Assembly: GCA_028689145.1 (NCBI GenBank)
Contig: JAQTWT010000009.1
Location: forward strand, 56,219-120,218
DNA length: 64,000 bases
Direction: 5' to 3'
Source: Gallionella sp.
Lineage (GTDB): Bacteria > Pseudomonadota > Gammaproteobacteria > Burkholderiales > Gallionellaceae
The position numbers and the translations under genes are program-made. Below are positions 7,532 to 17,950 of this stretch, in pieces. Below the pieces are notes generated by a model. It ran no database searches. It had not been told where the DNA came from and saw nothing but the letters and a program-made list of their open reading frames with translations. The stretch's first letter is position 1. Each line of letters starts with the position of its first letter.

Positions 7532-9103
7532 TCATGGCTGTTTCCCTGTTGGTTTGCCGCTGTCCGGCAATGCCTGCAATAAATCGGCATCCAGACTGCC
7601 CATCGCCTGGGCAAGCGTGGCGCGGCTGATGTTCCAGTTGAAGGTGGCCTGGATGCGCTGCTGGCGCGCACCGGCCAGCGCGCTTTGCGCGTTCAATACG
7701 TCCAGCATGCTGCCCACTCCGGCCTTGTAGCGGCCGAGCGCGACCCGCTCGGATTGCTCGGCGCTGTTCAGCAGGTCGGCGGTCGAACGCAACGACTGGG
7801 TCGCGGTAGTGAGATTCTGGTATGCCGTCCAGACATCCAGCGCGACTTGCAGGCGCAGCCGTTCCAGTTGCGCGTTTTTGCTTTCCACCTGTGCCTCGGC
7901 GGCGCGTATCCGGTAAGTCGGGGCGAAGCCCGAGAAGATCGGCACGCTTAACGTGAGGCCCGCTGACGAGCCACGCGAGGCAACACCCGCGCTGCTGGTC
8001 TGGTTGGTCGATGCGGTCAGGGAAATGGACGGTTTCCCTGCCGCGCGTGCCGCTTCCACATTGGCTTCGGCGGCTTTCACCTGCGCCGCGGCAGCATACA
8101 GATCGGGGCGGTGCTGCCGCGCATCCTCGATCAACGCGGCCACATCGCGCCCGAAAATCTTCAGCGCTTCTGCTTCGCCCGCTTGCATGTAACCGGCTTC
8201 CGTATGATCTGCCGGAGCGGTGAAAGAACTCTGTCTGACAGCATAACCCTGTGCAGCTACCAGCGGCACATCACGGTTGGCATCCAGTCCGAGCATATTC
8301 GCCAGCGTACCTTTGGCATTCTTCATGTTGCCGTCGGCGCTGATGCGGTTCAGCGTGGCTTGCGAGTAGGCGGTCTGTGCCTGCAGCTTGTCGGCGGGTG
8401 TTGCGCTTCCGGCGATATAGCGTGCTTCGGCGGCGGAAAAACTCTCCTTGGCTGCACGCTCCGTTTCCTGCGCTGCATTCAGCGCGGCAAGCATCGCCTG
8501 AGTCTGGTAAAAAGCCTGCACTGCCGAAAGAAACACCGCTTGTACCGCACTATCCTGCGTGGCTGCGGCAGCCCCGAGCAATTGGCGCGCATTCTCCAGA
8601 TTTGCCGCACGCGCGCCGAAGTCATACAGCAGATAGGAAAGACTCAAACCGATGCTGCGCTGGTACACGCTGGGGGCGGCATTCGCCCTGCTGCGGCTGC
8701 CCGATGCAGTCACGGTGGGGCTGGGTAAATAACTCGCCTTGCTCACCCCGACCTGTGCCGCCTGCACCCGCGCATTTGCCCACGCTTCGCGGGTTTGCGG
8801 GTTGTTGCATAACGCGGCATTGACCACATCCGACAATCCGAAGAGCTTTTGGCCGGGCACCCGGCTGAGTGCGCCATTCGGCACGGCCTCCGCGCACGGG
8901 TCGCCTACCGCACCACCCAAGCGCAGTGCGGGTTTGAGCGGTAGTGATGCTTCCGTGTCGAACGGGTCGGATATTCCACCGGCCACCGCCATGCCGCTAC
9001 CGATGCAAAGCAGCGCGCAGATAACCAGCGACTTGGTTGGTGTCTTCTGACAGCCTAGTCGAATGGCTAGTTGTTTCACCATAACCGGCCACTTAACTTT
9101 CAT
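7532..9103 (-). CDS. TolC-like outer membrane efflux protein
   Basis: This 523-residue protein contains two outer membrane efflux repeats (~75-280 and ~300-510), with the repeat-typical ARQHRPDLYAAAAQVKAAEA and a matching C-terminal half. TolC trimers form the outer membrane channel of tripartite pumps. It is the first gene of the minus-strand operon tolC-macA-macB ATPase-permease. The start at 9103 has AAAGG about 8 bases upstream. The signal peptide has an unusually long n-region (~24 residues, including [13 protein letters not shown]) before the hydrophobic SLVICALLCIGSG. That n-region is encoded by a repeat also found in earP. Confidence 0.9.
   Translation of the reverse strand: MKVKWPVMVKQLAIRLGCQKTPTKSLVICALLCIGSGMAVAGGISDPFDTEASLPLKPALRLGGAVGDPCAEAVPNGALSRVPGQKLFGLSDVVNAALCNNPQTREAWANARVQAAQVGVSKASYLPSPTVTASGSRSRANAAPSVYQRSIGLSLSYLLYDFGARAANLENARQLLGAAAATQDSAVQAVFLSAVQAFYQTQAMLAALNAAQETERAAKESFSAAEARYIAGSATPADKLQAQTAYSQATLNRISADGNMKNAKGTLANMLGLDANRDVPLVAAQGYAVRQSSFTAPADHTEAGYMQAGEAEALKIFGRDVAALIEDARQHRPDLYAAAAQVKAAEANVEAARAAGKPSISLTASTNQTSSAGVASRGSSAGLTLSVPIFSGFAPTYRIRAAEAQVESKNAQLERLRLQVALDVWTAYQNLTTATQSLRSTADLLNSAEQSERVALGRYKAGVGSMLDVLNAQSALAGARQQRIQATFNWNISRATLAQAMGSLDADLLQALPDSGKPTGKQP
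9030..9098. repeat. Dispersed repeat at the tolC start, also found in earP
   Basis: The stretch holding GACAGCCTAGTCGAATGGCT matches 36361-36434 inside earP at roughly 80 percent by eye, in the same chromosomal orientation. Here it is read on the minus strand and encodes the n-region of the TolC signal peptide. Confidence 0.65.
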
Positions 9104-9667
9104 TGTGATAACCTTTTTGAGATTTCAAGTTTAATGGTAACGCTAACAGATATAGCAGGCTTGTCGATTATCGCTGCATCAGTATAGCTGTCAGGGCATA
9201 GTCCGACTAACGGGTTTATTGTAAAAAATTGTATTTCAGCAACACCGGATTAGTTTTGCTGTGACGTATTTGCAAATATAGACCGCAACGACCCGATTTT
9301 GAAGGGTGCGACATCATGTCGCATTTCAATCGCCAAAAAAATATTCAATAATCCGTCCTGCCAAAAGTAAACCGTTTTCCTTGCTGCTTTCGTGGATTCT
9401 CCTCTCGGCCTTCTTCACGATGCCTCACTGCCCTCATGGGCATAGCCTGCAGCGAAAAAATTTAGCGGATACTTTTGGCACTTTTTTGCCTGTTACCACC
9501 CTTCCAAAAAGCATACGCGCTCTCTTCTTGCCGGTTTTGTTGCGCAAGCCTGCGCTATAATCACTATCCTTCCGCAATCTTGCAACTCTTGATGAAGTGG
9601 CTTTAGCGCACGAGTTGCATTGCGTTTGCCCGAAAAATGTGGATTTTTTAGAGTTTTACTTTAGAAC
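9104..9667. promoter_or_regulatory. Divergent intergenic region between tolC and glgP
   Basis: These 564 bases separate the minus-strand export operon from glgP. I see no convincing gene; the short open frame at 9306-9560 has no recognisable domain or ribosome binding site. A TATAAT box at 9556-9561 is a good -10 candidate for glgP and would give a leader of about 100 bases, but no clear -35 lies at the usual distance. The leader is otherwise unremarkable. Confidence 0.45.
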
Positions 9668-12229
9668 ATGAAAAAAAGCACATCGTACATATTGCAAGTA
9701 AGGCCGAAGATTCCCGCGCGTTTGGCGCGTCTTGAGGAGTTGGCAAACAACCTCTGGTATAGCTGGGATCGCCCAACCCGTGCGCTGTTCGCGCGCCTGC
9801 ATCCGGGGTTGTGGAAAGCCACCGGGCAGAGCCCGAAAGCATTCCTGAAGCGCGTGGATGAACAGCGCCTGCTGGAGGCGGCGGAAGATCAGGTGTTTAT
9901 CGGAAACTTCAACCGCGTTTTGGCGGCATACGACACTTACCATGATTACCGCGCGCCGCCGCACGGCTCGGATTTGCTGCACAAGGGCGATCTGGTCGCC
10001 TATTTTTGCGCCGAATTCGGCTTTCACGAAAGCTTGCCGATCTATTCCGGCGGTTTGGGTATTCTGGCGGGAGACCATTGCAAAGCCGCCAGCGATCTGC
10101 GCCTGCCATTTGTCGGTGTTGGCCTGTTGTATCGTCAGGGCTATTTCCATCAGACTATCGACAGCGATGGCAACCAGATCGCCACCAACAGCGATTCCTA
10201 TTTTGACGACTTGCCGATCACGCCATCAAAACGCGCCGACGGCAGCGAGGCGTATATTTCCGTGGACTTGCCCAACCGCAAGCTCGACATCAAGATATGG
10301 CAGGCTCAGATCGGTCATATTACGCTGTATCTGCTGGACACCGATCTGGAAACAAATAATGTGCATGACCGCGATATTACCCACCGCTTGTACGGCGGCG
10401 ATAAGGTGATGCGCATCGAGCAGGAGATTGTGCTCGGCATCGGCGGCGTACTCGCGTTGCAAGAGCTGGGTTTGCGGCCGACGGTGTGGCATATCAACGA
10501 AGGGCATGCGGCGTTCATGATACTGGAACGGATTCGCCAGAAAATCGCCGAAGAGAATATGGATTTTGCGCCCGCGCTCGAATGCGTGGCGGCTAATACC
10601 GTGTTCACTACGCATACGCCGGTACCCGCCGGGCATGACCACTTCAGCGAAGGGATGATGCAGGCCTACTTCGATCAGTACTACCCGAAGCTGAAACTGA
10701 GCCGCGACGAATTTTTGGCGCTGGGCCGCAACCGGAACAGCCCTGATTTCAACATGACCGCGCTGGCGATACGCGGCACGCGTTTCAACAACGGCGTATC
10801 GCGCATCCACGGCGATGTCTCGGCGAATATTTGCGGCGATATGTGGGCGGAGATCGAGCATAAGGAAAACCCGATGACTTACGTCACCAACGGTGTCCAT
10901 GCACCGACTTTTCTGGCGACGGAGTGGATCGAGGTGCTGGAACGCCAGCTCGGTTTGGAGTGGAGTGCGCGCATGAACGACGTGGAATTCTGGGAAGGTG
11001 TGGGTCACATTCCGGACCACTTGTACTGGAGTGTGCGTCAATCGCTGAAATCCAAGATGCTCAACATGGTGCGCGCACGCATCAGCGCGCAGCACTTCCG
11101 CAACCACGGCTCGGAGGCGCATCTGGATCGTCTGCTCAAACATGTCAGTCCGGAGAATCCGAACATCCTCACCATCGGCTTTGCGCGCCGTTTTGCGACC
11201 TATAAGCGCGCCACCATGCTGTTCGGCGATCTCAACTGGCTGCGCGAGATATTGAATAACCCGGAATGTCCGGTGGTGTTCATTTTCGCCGGAAAGGCGC
11301 ACCCTGCCGATATTCCGGGGCAGGATTTGATCCGCCACATCACGCATATTTCCAAGATGCCGGAATTTGTCGGCAAGATACTGATGGTAGAAGGATACGA
11401 TCTGGCGCTGGCGCGCAAACTGGTTTCCGGCGTGGATGTCTGGCTGAACAACCCGCTATATCCGCTTGAAGCAAGCGGTACCTCCGGCATGAAGGCCGGT
11501 ATCAACGGCACCATCAACCTGTCGGTGCTGGACGGCTGGTGGGGCGAAAGCTACGACGGCAAGAACGGTTGGGCGATCAAACCGGTATCCGAATCGCTGA
11601 GCGAAGAAATCCGCACCCGCGAAGAGACCAACACCCTTTACGAATTGCTGCAGGATCAGGTTGTGCCGCTGTATTACGAGCACGGCAAAATGGGTTTTTC
11701 ACCGAACTGGGTGAAGATGTCCAAACGTTCGATGTCCACCATCATGCCGCGCTTCAACGCCAAGCGCATGGTGGGTGAGTACCTCGCCAAGTGCTACCTG
11801 CCGGCCAGCCGGCAACATCATGTATACCGGCAGAACCAGTGCGAGAATTCGCTGCTGGTGGCCGCATGGAAGGCGCGCGTCCGCTTTGCGTGGATTGGTA
11901 TTGCGCTGCGCCGTCTGGATGCGGAACAGCACGAAATTACTTACGGCGACAGCTTGCGCTTCGAGGTCGCGGTCAAACTGAACGGCCTGCAGCCCGTTGA
12001 TGTCTCGATGGAGATGCTGATTGGTCTGTCTACCAAACGCGAGAAATTGCAGAACTCGCACCGCTACCGTTTTGAAGATACCGGCAAGAAGACTGAGGCG
12101 GGTGAGAACATCTTCGCGCTGGAGATTCAACCGGAGCAATGCGGTAAGCTGGAATACCGCATCCGCCTCTACCCGTTCCACGAGATGCTGACCCATCCGT
12201 TTGAAATGGGCATGATGCGCTGGCTGTAA
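9668..12229 (+). CDS. glgP: Alpha-glucan (glycogen) phosphorylase
   Basis: This 853-residue enzyme of the short bacterial/archaeal-type phosphorylase family begins with the DUF3417 cap ([19 protein letters not shown], ~20-40). It releases glucose 1-phosphate from alpha-1,4-glucans. Catalytic regions include [20 protein letters not shown] (~117), [10 protein letters not shown] (~278) and the PLP-lysine loop [18 protein letters not shown] (~600). The length is normal for this family. No other glycogen gene is adjacent; ileS follows 67 bases downstream in the same direction. The ribosome binding site is weak. Confidence 0.93.
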   Translation: MKKSTSYILQVRPKIPARLARLEELANNLWYSWDRPTRALFARLHPGLWKATGQSPKAFLKRVDEQRLLEAAEDQVFIGNFNRVLAAYDTYHDYRAPPHGSDLLHKGDLVAYFCAEFGFHESLPIYSGGLGILAGDHCKAASDLRLPFVGVGLLYRQGYFHQTIDSDGNQIATNSDSYFDDLPITPSKRADGSEAYISVDLPNRKLDIKIWQAQIGHITLYLLDTDLETNNVHDRDITHRLYGGDKVMRIEQEIVLGIGGVLALQELGLRPTVWHINEGHAAFMILERIRQKIAEENMDFAPALECVAANTVFTTHTPVPAGHDHFSEGMMQAYFDQYYPKLKLSRDEFLALGRNRNSPDFNMTALAIRGTRFNNGVSRIHGDVSANICGDMWAEIEHKENPMTYVTNGVHAPTFLATEWIEVLERQLGLEWSARMNDVEFWEGVGHIPDHLYWSVRQSLKSKMLNMVRARISAQHFRNHGSEAHLDRLLKHVSPENPNILTIGFARRFATYKRATMLFGDLNWLREILNNPECPVVFIFAGKAHPADIPGQDLIRHITHISKMPEFVGKILMVEGYDLALARKLVSGVDVWLNNPLYPLEASGTSGMKAGINGTINLSVLDGWWGESYDGKNGWAIKPVSESLSEEIRTREETNTLYELLQDQVVPLYYEHGKMGFSPNWVKMSKRSMSTIMPRFNAKRMVGEYLAKCYLPASRQHHVYRQNQCENSLLVAAWKARVRFAWIGIALRRLDAEQHEITYGDSLRFEVAVKLNGLQPVDVSMEMLIGLSTKREKLQNSHRYRFEDTGKKTEAGENIFALEIQPEQCGKLEYRIRLYPFHEMLTHPFEMGMMRWL

Positions 12230-12296
12230 TACCCGTCACACAGAAGATTGCCGCTTTGCACAGGTTTACTGGATAGATTTTGTTTTGGAATTGAAG

Positions 12297-15188
12297 ATGA
12301 CTGACTACAAGAATACGCTGAACTTACCCGATACCACCTTCCCGATGCGCGGCGACCTCGCCAAGCGCGAGCCGCAGATGCTGACGCGCTGGCAGACGCA
12401 GCAGCGCTACCGGAAGATTCGCGAGGCCAAACAGGGCAAGCCGAAATTCATTCTGCACGACGGCCCGCCGTATGCGAACGGCGATATCCATATCGGTCAT
12501 GCGGTGAACAAAATCCTCAAAGACATCATCGTCAAAAGCAAGACGCTGGCGGGTTTCGACGCGCCTTATGTGCCGGGCTGGGATTGCCACGGTCTGCCGA
12601 TCGAGCTGCAGGTGGAGAAGAAACACGGCAAGGCGATTCCGCCGGCGCAGTTCCGCGAACTGTGCCGCGCCTATGCCAAGGAACAGATCGAGCGGCAGAA
12701 GAAGGATTTCATCCGTCTCGGCGTGCTGGGTGACTGGGACAATCCCTATCTGACTATGGACTACAACACCGAGGCCGACATCATCCGCGCACTCGGCAGT
12801 ATCTACGAACGCGGCTACCTGTATCAGGGGCGCAAGCCGGTCAACTGGTGTCTGGATTGCCAGTCCGCGCTGGCCGAAGCCGAGGTGGAATACGAGGACA
12901 AGACTTCGCCCGCGATCGATGTAAAGTTTGAAGTAATAGACAAGAATGATTTTTGGAGTAAGGTCGAGGCAGGTAGTCCCACAAAAAAATTTGGTTCCCC
13001 TAACTTCACGAAACCTGTCTATTTCGTGATTTGGACCACTACCCCGTGGACATTGCCAGCAAACCAAGCGGTCTGTCTAAGTCCCCATTTTCACTATGAC
13101 GTGGTTGAGACACCTGAACAGTATATTGTTCTTGCTAGTGAGTTACGTGATGCTGCTTTAAAACGGTATGGGATAGACCCTCTAGCCGATAGCCGAATCA
13201 ATATTGTCGGTGGTTGTTTGGGGGGAGTTTTGGAGCATGTTTTGCTTCAACATCCGTTTCATGACCGACAAGTACCTGTGATATTGGGTGAACATGTAAC
13301 TGCTGAAGCTGGCACAGGGGCCGTGCACACCGCACCGGCGCACGGTCTGGACGATTATTTCGTAGGGCAGAAATACCATCTGCCGACCGACAACCCAGTC
13401 GGCGACGACGGCAAGTTTATTTCCAGCACGGAACCTGCCGGAGCAACCGCTTTGGCGGGCTTGTTCGTCTGGAAAGCCAACGATGTGGTGATCGAGGCAT
13501 TGCAAAACAGCGGCCATCTGCTGCATCTGGAAAAAGTGCAGCACAGCTATCCGCACTGCTGGCGGCACAAGACCCCGATCATTTTTCGCTCCACGCCGCA
13601 GTGGTTTATCGGCATGGATAATGCCGCCTATCCAATCGCGGCGGATGCCGAAAAGCTGGTGCGGGAAGGCCGTTCCGCGTCACATGACGGCGAGACTTTG
13701 CGCGACTTGGCCAACCGCGCAGTCGAACATACCGAGTTTTTTCCTGCCTGGGGACGCGCCCGCCTCGAAGCGATGATCCGGAACCGTCCGGACTGGTGTG
13801 TATCGCGCCAGCGTAACTGGGGTGTGCCAATGCCGTTCTTCGTGCACAAGGAAACTATGCAGCTGCATCCGCGCACCCCGCAACTGCTGGAACAGGTTGC
13901 GCAGCTGGTCGAGCGCGACGGCATCGAGGCGTGGTTCAGCCTGAACTCGGCGGACTTGCTGGGGGCAGAGGCTGAGCATTACCGGAAACTTTCCGACACG
14001 CTGGACGTGTGGTTCGATTCCGGGGTTACCCATGCGTCGGTGTTGCAGCGCCGCGCAGCGTTGCATTCGCCGGCAGACCTGTATCTGGAAGGCTCCGACC
14101 AGCATCGCGGCTGGTTTCAGTCGTCGCTGCTGACCGGTTGCGCGATCAATGGCCGCGCGCCTTTCAAGGCATTATTGACGCACGGTTTCGTGGTGGACGG
14201 CAGCGGTCACAAGATGAGCAAATCCAAGGGCAACGTCGTCGCCCCGCAGAAGATTCTTGACACGCTCGGTGCCGACATACTGCGCCTGTGGGCGGCGCTG
14301 ACCGACTACTCCGGCGAACTGACCATCTCCGACGAAATTCTCAAGCGCGTGGTGGAAAGCTACCGCCGCATTCGCAACACGCTGCGTTTCCTGCTGGCTA
14401 ATATTTCCGATTTTGACCCGCAACAGCATACGCTGCCGGTTGAACAGTGGCTGGAGATCGACCGCTATGCGCTGGCAAATGCGCAACGTTTGCAGGATGA
14501 AGTCACGGCTGCTTACGCGACTTATGAATTCCATCTGATCGCGCAGAAGTTGCAGACGTTCTGTTCCGAGGATCTGGGCGGTTTCTATCTCGATATTCTG
14601 AAAGATCGCCTGTACACCGCCGGGGTAAATTCCACCGCACGCCGTTCCGCGCAGAACGCGCTGTATCACATCACCCACAGTCTGGTGCGCCTGATGGCAC
14701 CGATCCTCAGCTTTACCGCCGAAGAGGCGTGCGAGGTATTGGGCGGCAGGGATGATCTGAGCGTATTCGTCGGCGAATGGCATAGCTTGCCCGATGCGCA
14801 AATGGATGGCGATGCGATTGCCGCATGGCTGAAAATAGCAGCCATGCGCGCCAGAGTGAACAAGCAACTGGAAGAATCGCGCACCGCCGGATTGATCGGC
14901 TCGGCGCTGGCCGCAGAAGTGGACGTATATGTTGCGGGCGAAGACCACGAGATGCTGGTGCGCCTCGGCGACGATTTGCGCTTCGTGTTCATCACCTCGC
15001 GTGTCACCGTGCACAAGGCGGCAACCGAAGCTGAGCAGCGCATTGAAGTTACGCCGAGCGCACACGCCAAATGCGAGCGTTGCTGGCATTACCGCGCAGA
15101 TGTCGGCAGCGATACCGGTCATCCGACGCTGTGCGGGCGTTGCGTGAGCAACCTGTTCGGCAGCGGCGAGGCGCGCAAGTATGCTTAA
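12297..15188 (+). CDS. ileS: Isoleucyl-tRNA synthetase
   Basis: This 963-residue class Ia synthetase uses the ATG at 12297, with GGAA upstream; an in-frame TTG at 12285 is less likely. HIGH motif: [11 protein letters not shown] (~65). Editing domain ~200-390, including [31 protein letters not shown] (~640). The C-terminal zinc finger has CERCWHYR and CGRCV (~920-950). Bases ~12922-13320, residues ~209-341 of the editing domain, use A/T-ending codons unlike the GC-rich codons on both sides, which suggests a recombined segment. The stop overlaps lspA by 8 bases, so the two genes are co-transcribed. Confidence 0.95.
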   Translation: MTDYKNTLNLPDTTFPMRGDLAKREPQMLTRWQTQQRYRKIREAKQGKPKFILHDGPPYANGDIHIGHAVNKILKDIIVKSKTLAGFDAPYVPGWDCHGLPIELQVEKKHGKAIPPAQFRELCRAYAKEQIERQKKDFIRLGVLGDWDNPYLTMDYNTEADIIRALGSIYERGYLYQGRKPVNWCLDCQSALAEAEVEYEDKTSPAIDVKFEVIDKNDFWSKVEAGSPTKKFGSPNFTKPVYFVIWTTTPWTLPANQAVCLSPHFHYDVVETPEQYIVLASELRDAALKRYGIDPLADSRINIVGGCLGGVLEHVLLQHPFHDRQVPVILGEHVTAEAGTGAVHTAPAHGLDDYFVGQKYHLPTDNPVGDDGKFISSTEPAGATALAGLFVWKANDVVIEALQNSGHLLHLEKVQHSYPHCWRHKTPIIFRSTPQWFIGMDNAAYPIAADAEKLVREGRSASHDGETLRDLANRAVEHTEFFPAWGRARLEAMIRNRPDWCVSRQRNWGVPMPFFVHKETMQLHPRTPQLLEQVAQLVERDGIEAWFSLNSADLLGAEAEHYRKLSDTLDVWFDSGVTHASVLQRRAALHSPADLYLEGSDQHRGWFQSSLLTGCAINGRAPFKALLTHGFVVDGSGHKMSKSKGNVVAPQKILDTLGADILRLWAALTDYSGELTISDEILKRVVESYRRIRNTLRFLLANISDFDPQQHTLPVEQWLEIDRYALANAQRLQDEVTAAYATYEFHLIAQKLQTFCSEDLGGFYLDILKDRLYTAGVNSTARRSAQNALYHITHSLVRLMAPILSFTAEEACEVLGGRDDLSVFVGEWHSLPDAQMDGDAIAAWLKIAAMRARVNKQLEESRTAGLIGSALAAEVDVYVAGEDHEMLVRLGDDLRFVFITSRVTVHKAATEAEQRIEVTPSAHAKCERCWHYRADVGSDTGHPTLCGRCVSNLFGSGEARKYA

Positions 15189-15648
15189 TCGCTGGTTGTG
15201 GTTGAGCGCGCTGGTGATTGTGCTCGACCAGTTGAGCAAGGCGTGGGTCAGCAGTCATTTTGTCTATGGTGAAAGCCTTTATGTGCTGGGCGTGTTCAAT
15301 CTGGTGCTAGCGCATAACACCGGCGCGGCATTCAGTTTTCTCAACGACGCGGGCGGGATGCAGCGCTGGCTATTCAGCGGCATCGCGGTGATCGCTTCGG
15401 TATGGATTGTCACATTGTTGCGCAAGCACAGTGCGGAAACGCTGTTTGCGCTGGCGCTTAGCCTGATCCTCGGCGGAGCGTTGGGCAACCTGATCGACCG
15501 AGTTGCCTACGGCTATGTGATTGATTTTCTGGCGTTCCACTGGGAAGAGCATTATTTTCCCGCATTTAATATTGCCGATTCAGCGATTACTTGCGGCGCT
15601 ATCGCATTGATTTTGGATAGTTTTCGGTCGCAGCGCAAGGATAGCTAA
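15181..15648 (+). CDS. lspA: Lipoprotein signal peptidase II
   Basis: This 155-residue inner membrane aspartyl protease cuts prolipoproteins before the lipidated cysteine. It has four hydrophobic segments and the family blocks NTGAAFSFL (~42), [11 protein letters not shown] (~100, catalytic Asp in LIDR) and [11 protein letters not shown] (~125, second catalytic Asp in IADS). It overlaps the ileS stop by 8 bases. In many betaproteobacteria ispH follows directly; here a four-gene signalling module intervenes. Confidence 0.95.
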   Translation: MLNRWLWLSALVIVLDQLSKAWVSSHFVYGESLYVLGVFNLVLAHNTGAAFSFLNDAGGMQRWLFSGIAVIASVWIVTLLRKHSAETLFALALSLILGGALGNLIDRVAYGYVIDFLAFHWEEHYFPAFNIADSAITCGAIALILDSFRSQRKDS

Positions 15649-15774
15649 CAATTTGCCGGTTTTCGTGGAAAAATTCAGCAGGTCGTGAAAATGATCTATA
15701 CCCTTTGGCTAATATCAAAATCACGTGTTTTATGTTCAAATCGGGAATGAACGCAACATGGCACAGGGGGAAGC

Positions 15775-16767
15775 ATGGTGGAGGCTGACGAAATTCTGAG
15801 GCAGAATCTGGCTATCGAGCCGGATTTGCAGAATTTTATCAACTTTGTGCTGAAGAGCGTGGACGAGCTCGGCGGTAGTGCTTTTGCCGCTTCAACCGCT
15901 CTGCTGGATTTGCTAATAAGATTGCGCCGCGCCGGAGCGGGCAGCGGCCATCCCTTGACGGTTACACTGTTGTTGCGGGACCGGCAATTGCTCGCGCAAT
16001 GGGGAAAGTCGGAACAAGCCAAAATTGTGAGCCTGAAAAACTCGCCGCCTCCGGAAGTGGTCGCGGAGTTGCGCGTCTTTCTGGAAAATTCGGTTGCGCT
16101 GGTTGATCCGGAGATATTGCTGCAACGCAATATTGACATGATGCGCCATTTCGACGAGGCGCGCGCCAATGCGGAAAGAGAGCTTGAGGCGCTGCAGCAT
16201 TCCCTGACGAAACGCCAAAGCGAACTGGAGGAAATCACAGTTCAGGCCGAAACTGACGCGCTGACCAACCTGTTCAACCGTCGCGCTTTCGATGTCAAAC
16301 TAAAACAAATATTTCTGCATACCATGCGGCAAAGAAGTTCGCCGCTTTCCCTGCTGTTTTTCGATCTCGACTATTTCAAGCAAATCAACGACGAATTCGG
16401 CCATCAGTACGGCGATGCGTATCTCAATAAAATGGCCAGCGTGCTGCGCGAAATTATCCGCGAGGATGTGGATTTGGCATTCAGGTTTGGCGGGGACGAG
16501 TTTGCCGTGGTTATTTTTGCCGATTATCCCCACGCTTGCGACAAGGCAAAGCTGGTGCTGTCGATGATGGAAAATAAAGTGAGCATCGGCATCACCTCCA
16601 TCGGGCAGGATACCTCGCATGAATTGACTCTGGAGGAATTTATCCGCCGCGCTGACAGCGCCTTGTATGAAGCAAAACACCGGGGTCGCGGCCAAACGGT
16701 GGTTGACCTCTGCGCGTCACAGTCGAACGGGAAATGCCTGTTTCCTTGTCCGGAAATGGCGTGCTGA
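15775..16767 (+). CDS. Diguanylate cyclase (GGDEF), first gene of the stressosome-like module
   Basis: This 330-residue soluble protein has an unrecognised helical N-terminal half (~1-120), a coiled-coil linker (ANAERELEALQHSLTKRQSE, ~127-146) and a C-terminal GGDEF domain with DALTNLFNRRAFD, LFFDLDYFKQIND and the active site FRFGGDEFAVV (~240). The product would be cyclic di-GMP. The RxxD inhibitory site is not in register: Glu stands where Arg is expected. AGGGGG precedes the ATG. Its stop overlaps the start of the next gene (TGATG), so it is translationally coupled to the RsbT-RsbX protein. The N-terminal half may be an RsbT-binding input domain, which is an inference from context only. 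Confidence 0.9.
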   Translation: MVEADEILRQNLAIEPDLQNFINFVLKSVDELGGSAFAASTALLDLLIRLRRAGAGSGHPLTVTLLLRDRQLLAQWGKSEQAKIVSLKNSPPPEVVAELRVFLENSVALVDPEILLQRNIDMMRHFDEARANAERELEALQHSLTKRQSELEEITVQAETDALTNLFNRRAFDVKLKQIFLHTMRQRSSPLSLLFFDLDYFKQINDEFGHQYGDAYLNKMASVLREIIREDVDLAFRFGGDEFAVVIFADYPHACDKAKLVLSMMENKVSIGITSIGQDTSHELTLEEFIRRADSALYEAKHRGRGQTVVDLCASQSNGKCLFPCPEMAC

Positions 16768-17810
16768 TGGTTCCGAAAGTAATTGACAGCACCGTAGATT
16801 GCAAGCTGCTTCATAACAGTGCCACGAAAGACGAAAGTACTTTTGTGCTGCTGCGATCCAAGCTGTTCGGGATAGCCAACCGCCTCGGCATTTCAGATCT
16901 GAAACGCGAAAATATGCTGCTGGTAGCCGCCGAATTGGCGAGCAACAATGTCAAGCACGCCGGCGGTCGGGGCATGATCCAGATATGGCAGCAACCGGGC
17001 CCGGTACTGGATATTGTTTCGCTTGATTATGGTCCCGGTATAGCCAATTTGGCACAGGCAGAGCAGGACGGTTATTCCACCGCGAATACCTTTGGCAAGG
17101 GTTTTGGGGCCATTCGCCGCCTGAGCGATGAGTCCTATGTTTACACGCAATGCAAAACTTCCAGCCTGGTGACCAGATGGAGTGGAGTGGTCTTTCTAGC
17201 CCGTTTTTACATTACCCCAGCCAGAGATCAGATGCTGGTGGACAAAGTCGGGCTATTTTCCCGCGCGCTATCCGATTCGCGGCACAACGGCGACCGGATA
17301 TACCTGCACAAGAAAAACGACAGGCTGCGCTGGCTGCATCTCGACGGGCTGGGACATGGTGAACAAGCGCAGATCGCCACTGCCAATCTGGCGACTCATG
17401 TATCTCATGGCGACAGTATCGAATCCATACTGGCCGGGGTGGATCGGCAGCTTGTCGCCACGCGCGGCGCGGTGGCGGCAGTCGGCGAAATTGACATGAC
17501 AGAGCGAAATTTGAAGCTGCTGGGCGTGGGGGATATGCATGCCCATATCTACAATCAGGACGGGATGCAGCATGTTACTTTTGCCCCCGGTATTCTGGGC
17601 AGAGAACACCGAACGGTTACCCCTCTACGGCTAAAGCTTGATAAAAGAGGGGTGGTCGTAACAGCCAGCGATGGAATCAGGCGCAATCTTGATATCGGGA
17701 ATTTTGTCGGGTTATTCAATCAGCATCCCCAGTTGATTGCCTACATATTAGGGAATATTATGGGGCGCATTTCCGATGACCAATCGATTTGCGTTTCATC
17801 CGTCGGATAA
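16767..17810 (+). CDS. RsbT-like kinase fused to an RsbX-like PP2C phosphatase
   Basis: The start at 16767 overlaps the cyclase stop. Residues ~1-150 form a GHKL ATPase of the RsbT/anti-sigma kinase type: N-box LLVAAELASNNVKHA (~51-65), G1 box DYGPGIANL (~87-95) and a lid GKGFGAIRRLSDE. Residues ~160-347 form a small PP2C/SpoIIE-type phosphatase like RsbX: HLDGLGHGEQA (~191, metal Asp193), VVVTASDGIRR (~297) and ISDDQSICV (~335). In Bacillus, RsbT phosphorylates RsbR and RsbS and then leaves the stressosome to switch on an output protein, while RsbX removes the phosphates. Here both opposing activities are in one chain. All key residues look present. Confidence 0.85.
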   Translation: MVPKVIDSTVDCKLLHNSATKDESTFVLLRSKLFGIANRLGISDLKRENMLLVAAELASNNVKHAGGRGMIQIWQQPGPVLDIVSLDYGPGIANLAQAEQDGYSTANTFGKGFGAIRRLSDESYVYTQCKTSSLVTRWSGVVFLARFYITPARDQMLVDKVGLFSRALSDSRHNGDRIYLHKKNDRLRWLHLDGLGHGEQAQIATANLATHVSHGDSIESILAGVDRQLVATRGAVAAVGEIDMTERNLKLLGVGDMHAHIYNQDGMQHVTFAPGILGREHRTVTPLRLKLDKRGVVVTASDGIRRNLDIGNFVGLFNQHPQLIAYILGNIMGRISDDQSICVSSVG

Positions 17811-17815
17811 CAACC

Positions 17816-17940
17816 AAACGGGCATGGCAAGTTGCCACCCCTGATTAATGAAACTTGCCATGCCCGTTTCTCCCTATCCATCTTTCCCCCGCAAGCGGAA
17901 GAAAGGGCAAACGAATCGCTACGCGAGTTTCACGTTAAGA
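17816..17940 (+). repeat. Intercistronic element copy 1 (rsbTX-rsbR spacer)
   Basis: About 125 bases filling the spacer between the rsbTX stop and rsbR. It matches the reverse complement of 33016-33138 nearly base for base. Inside are a long inverted repeat (ACGGGCATGGCAAG...CTTGCCATGCCCGT), a second hairpin around CCCCCGCAAGCGG, and the tail TCGCTACGCGAGTTTCACG (17916-17934), which also occurs before clpX. Read along the mRNA, both full copies have the same sense orientation. Confidence 0.85.
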
Positions 17941-17950
17941 GGAGTAATAC

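Noticed and set aside
9306..9560. 84-codon open frame upstream of glgP
   Set aside because: No ribosome binding site, odd composition and overlap with the candidate promoter; no domain seen.
10226..11347. 373-codon minus-strand open frame inside glgP
   Set aside because: It is the reverse of a clear glycogen phosphorylase; the composition is typical of shadow frames.
14172..15239. 355-codon minus-strand open frame over the ileS end
   Set aside because: Antisense to ileS and lspA, with no recognisable domain.
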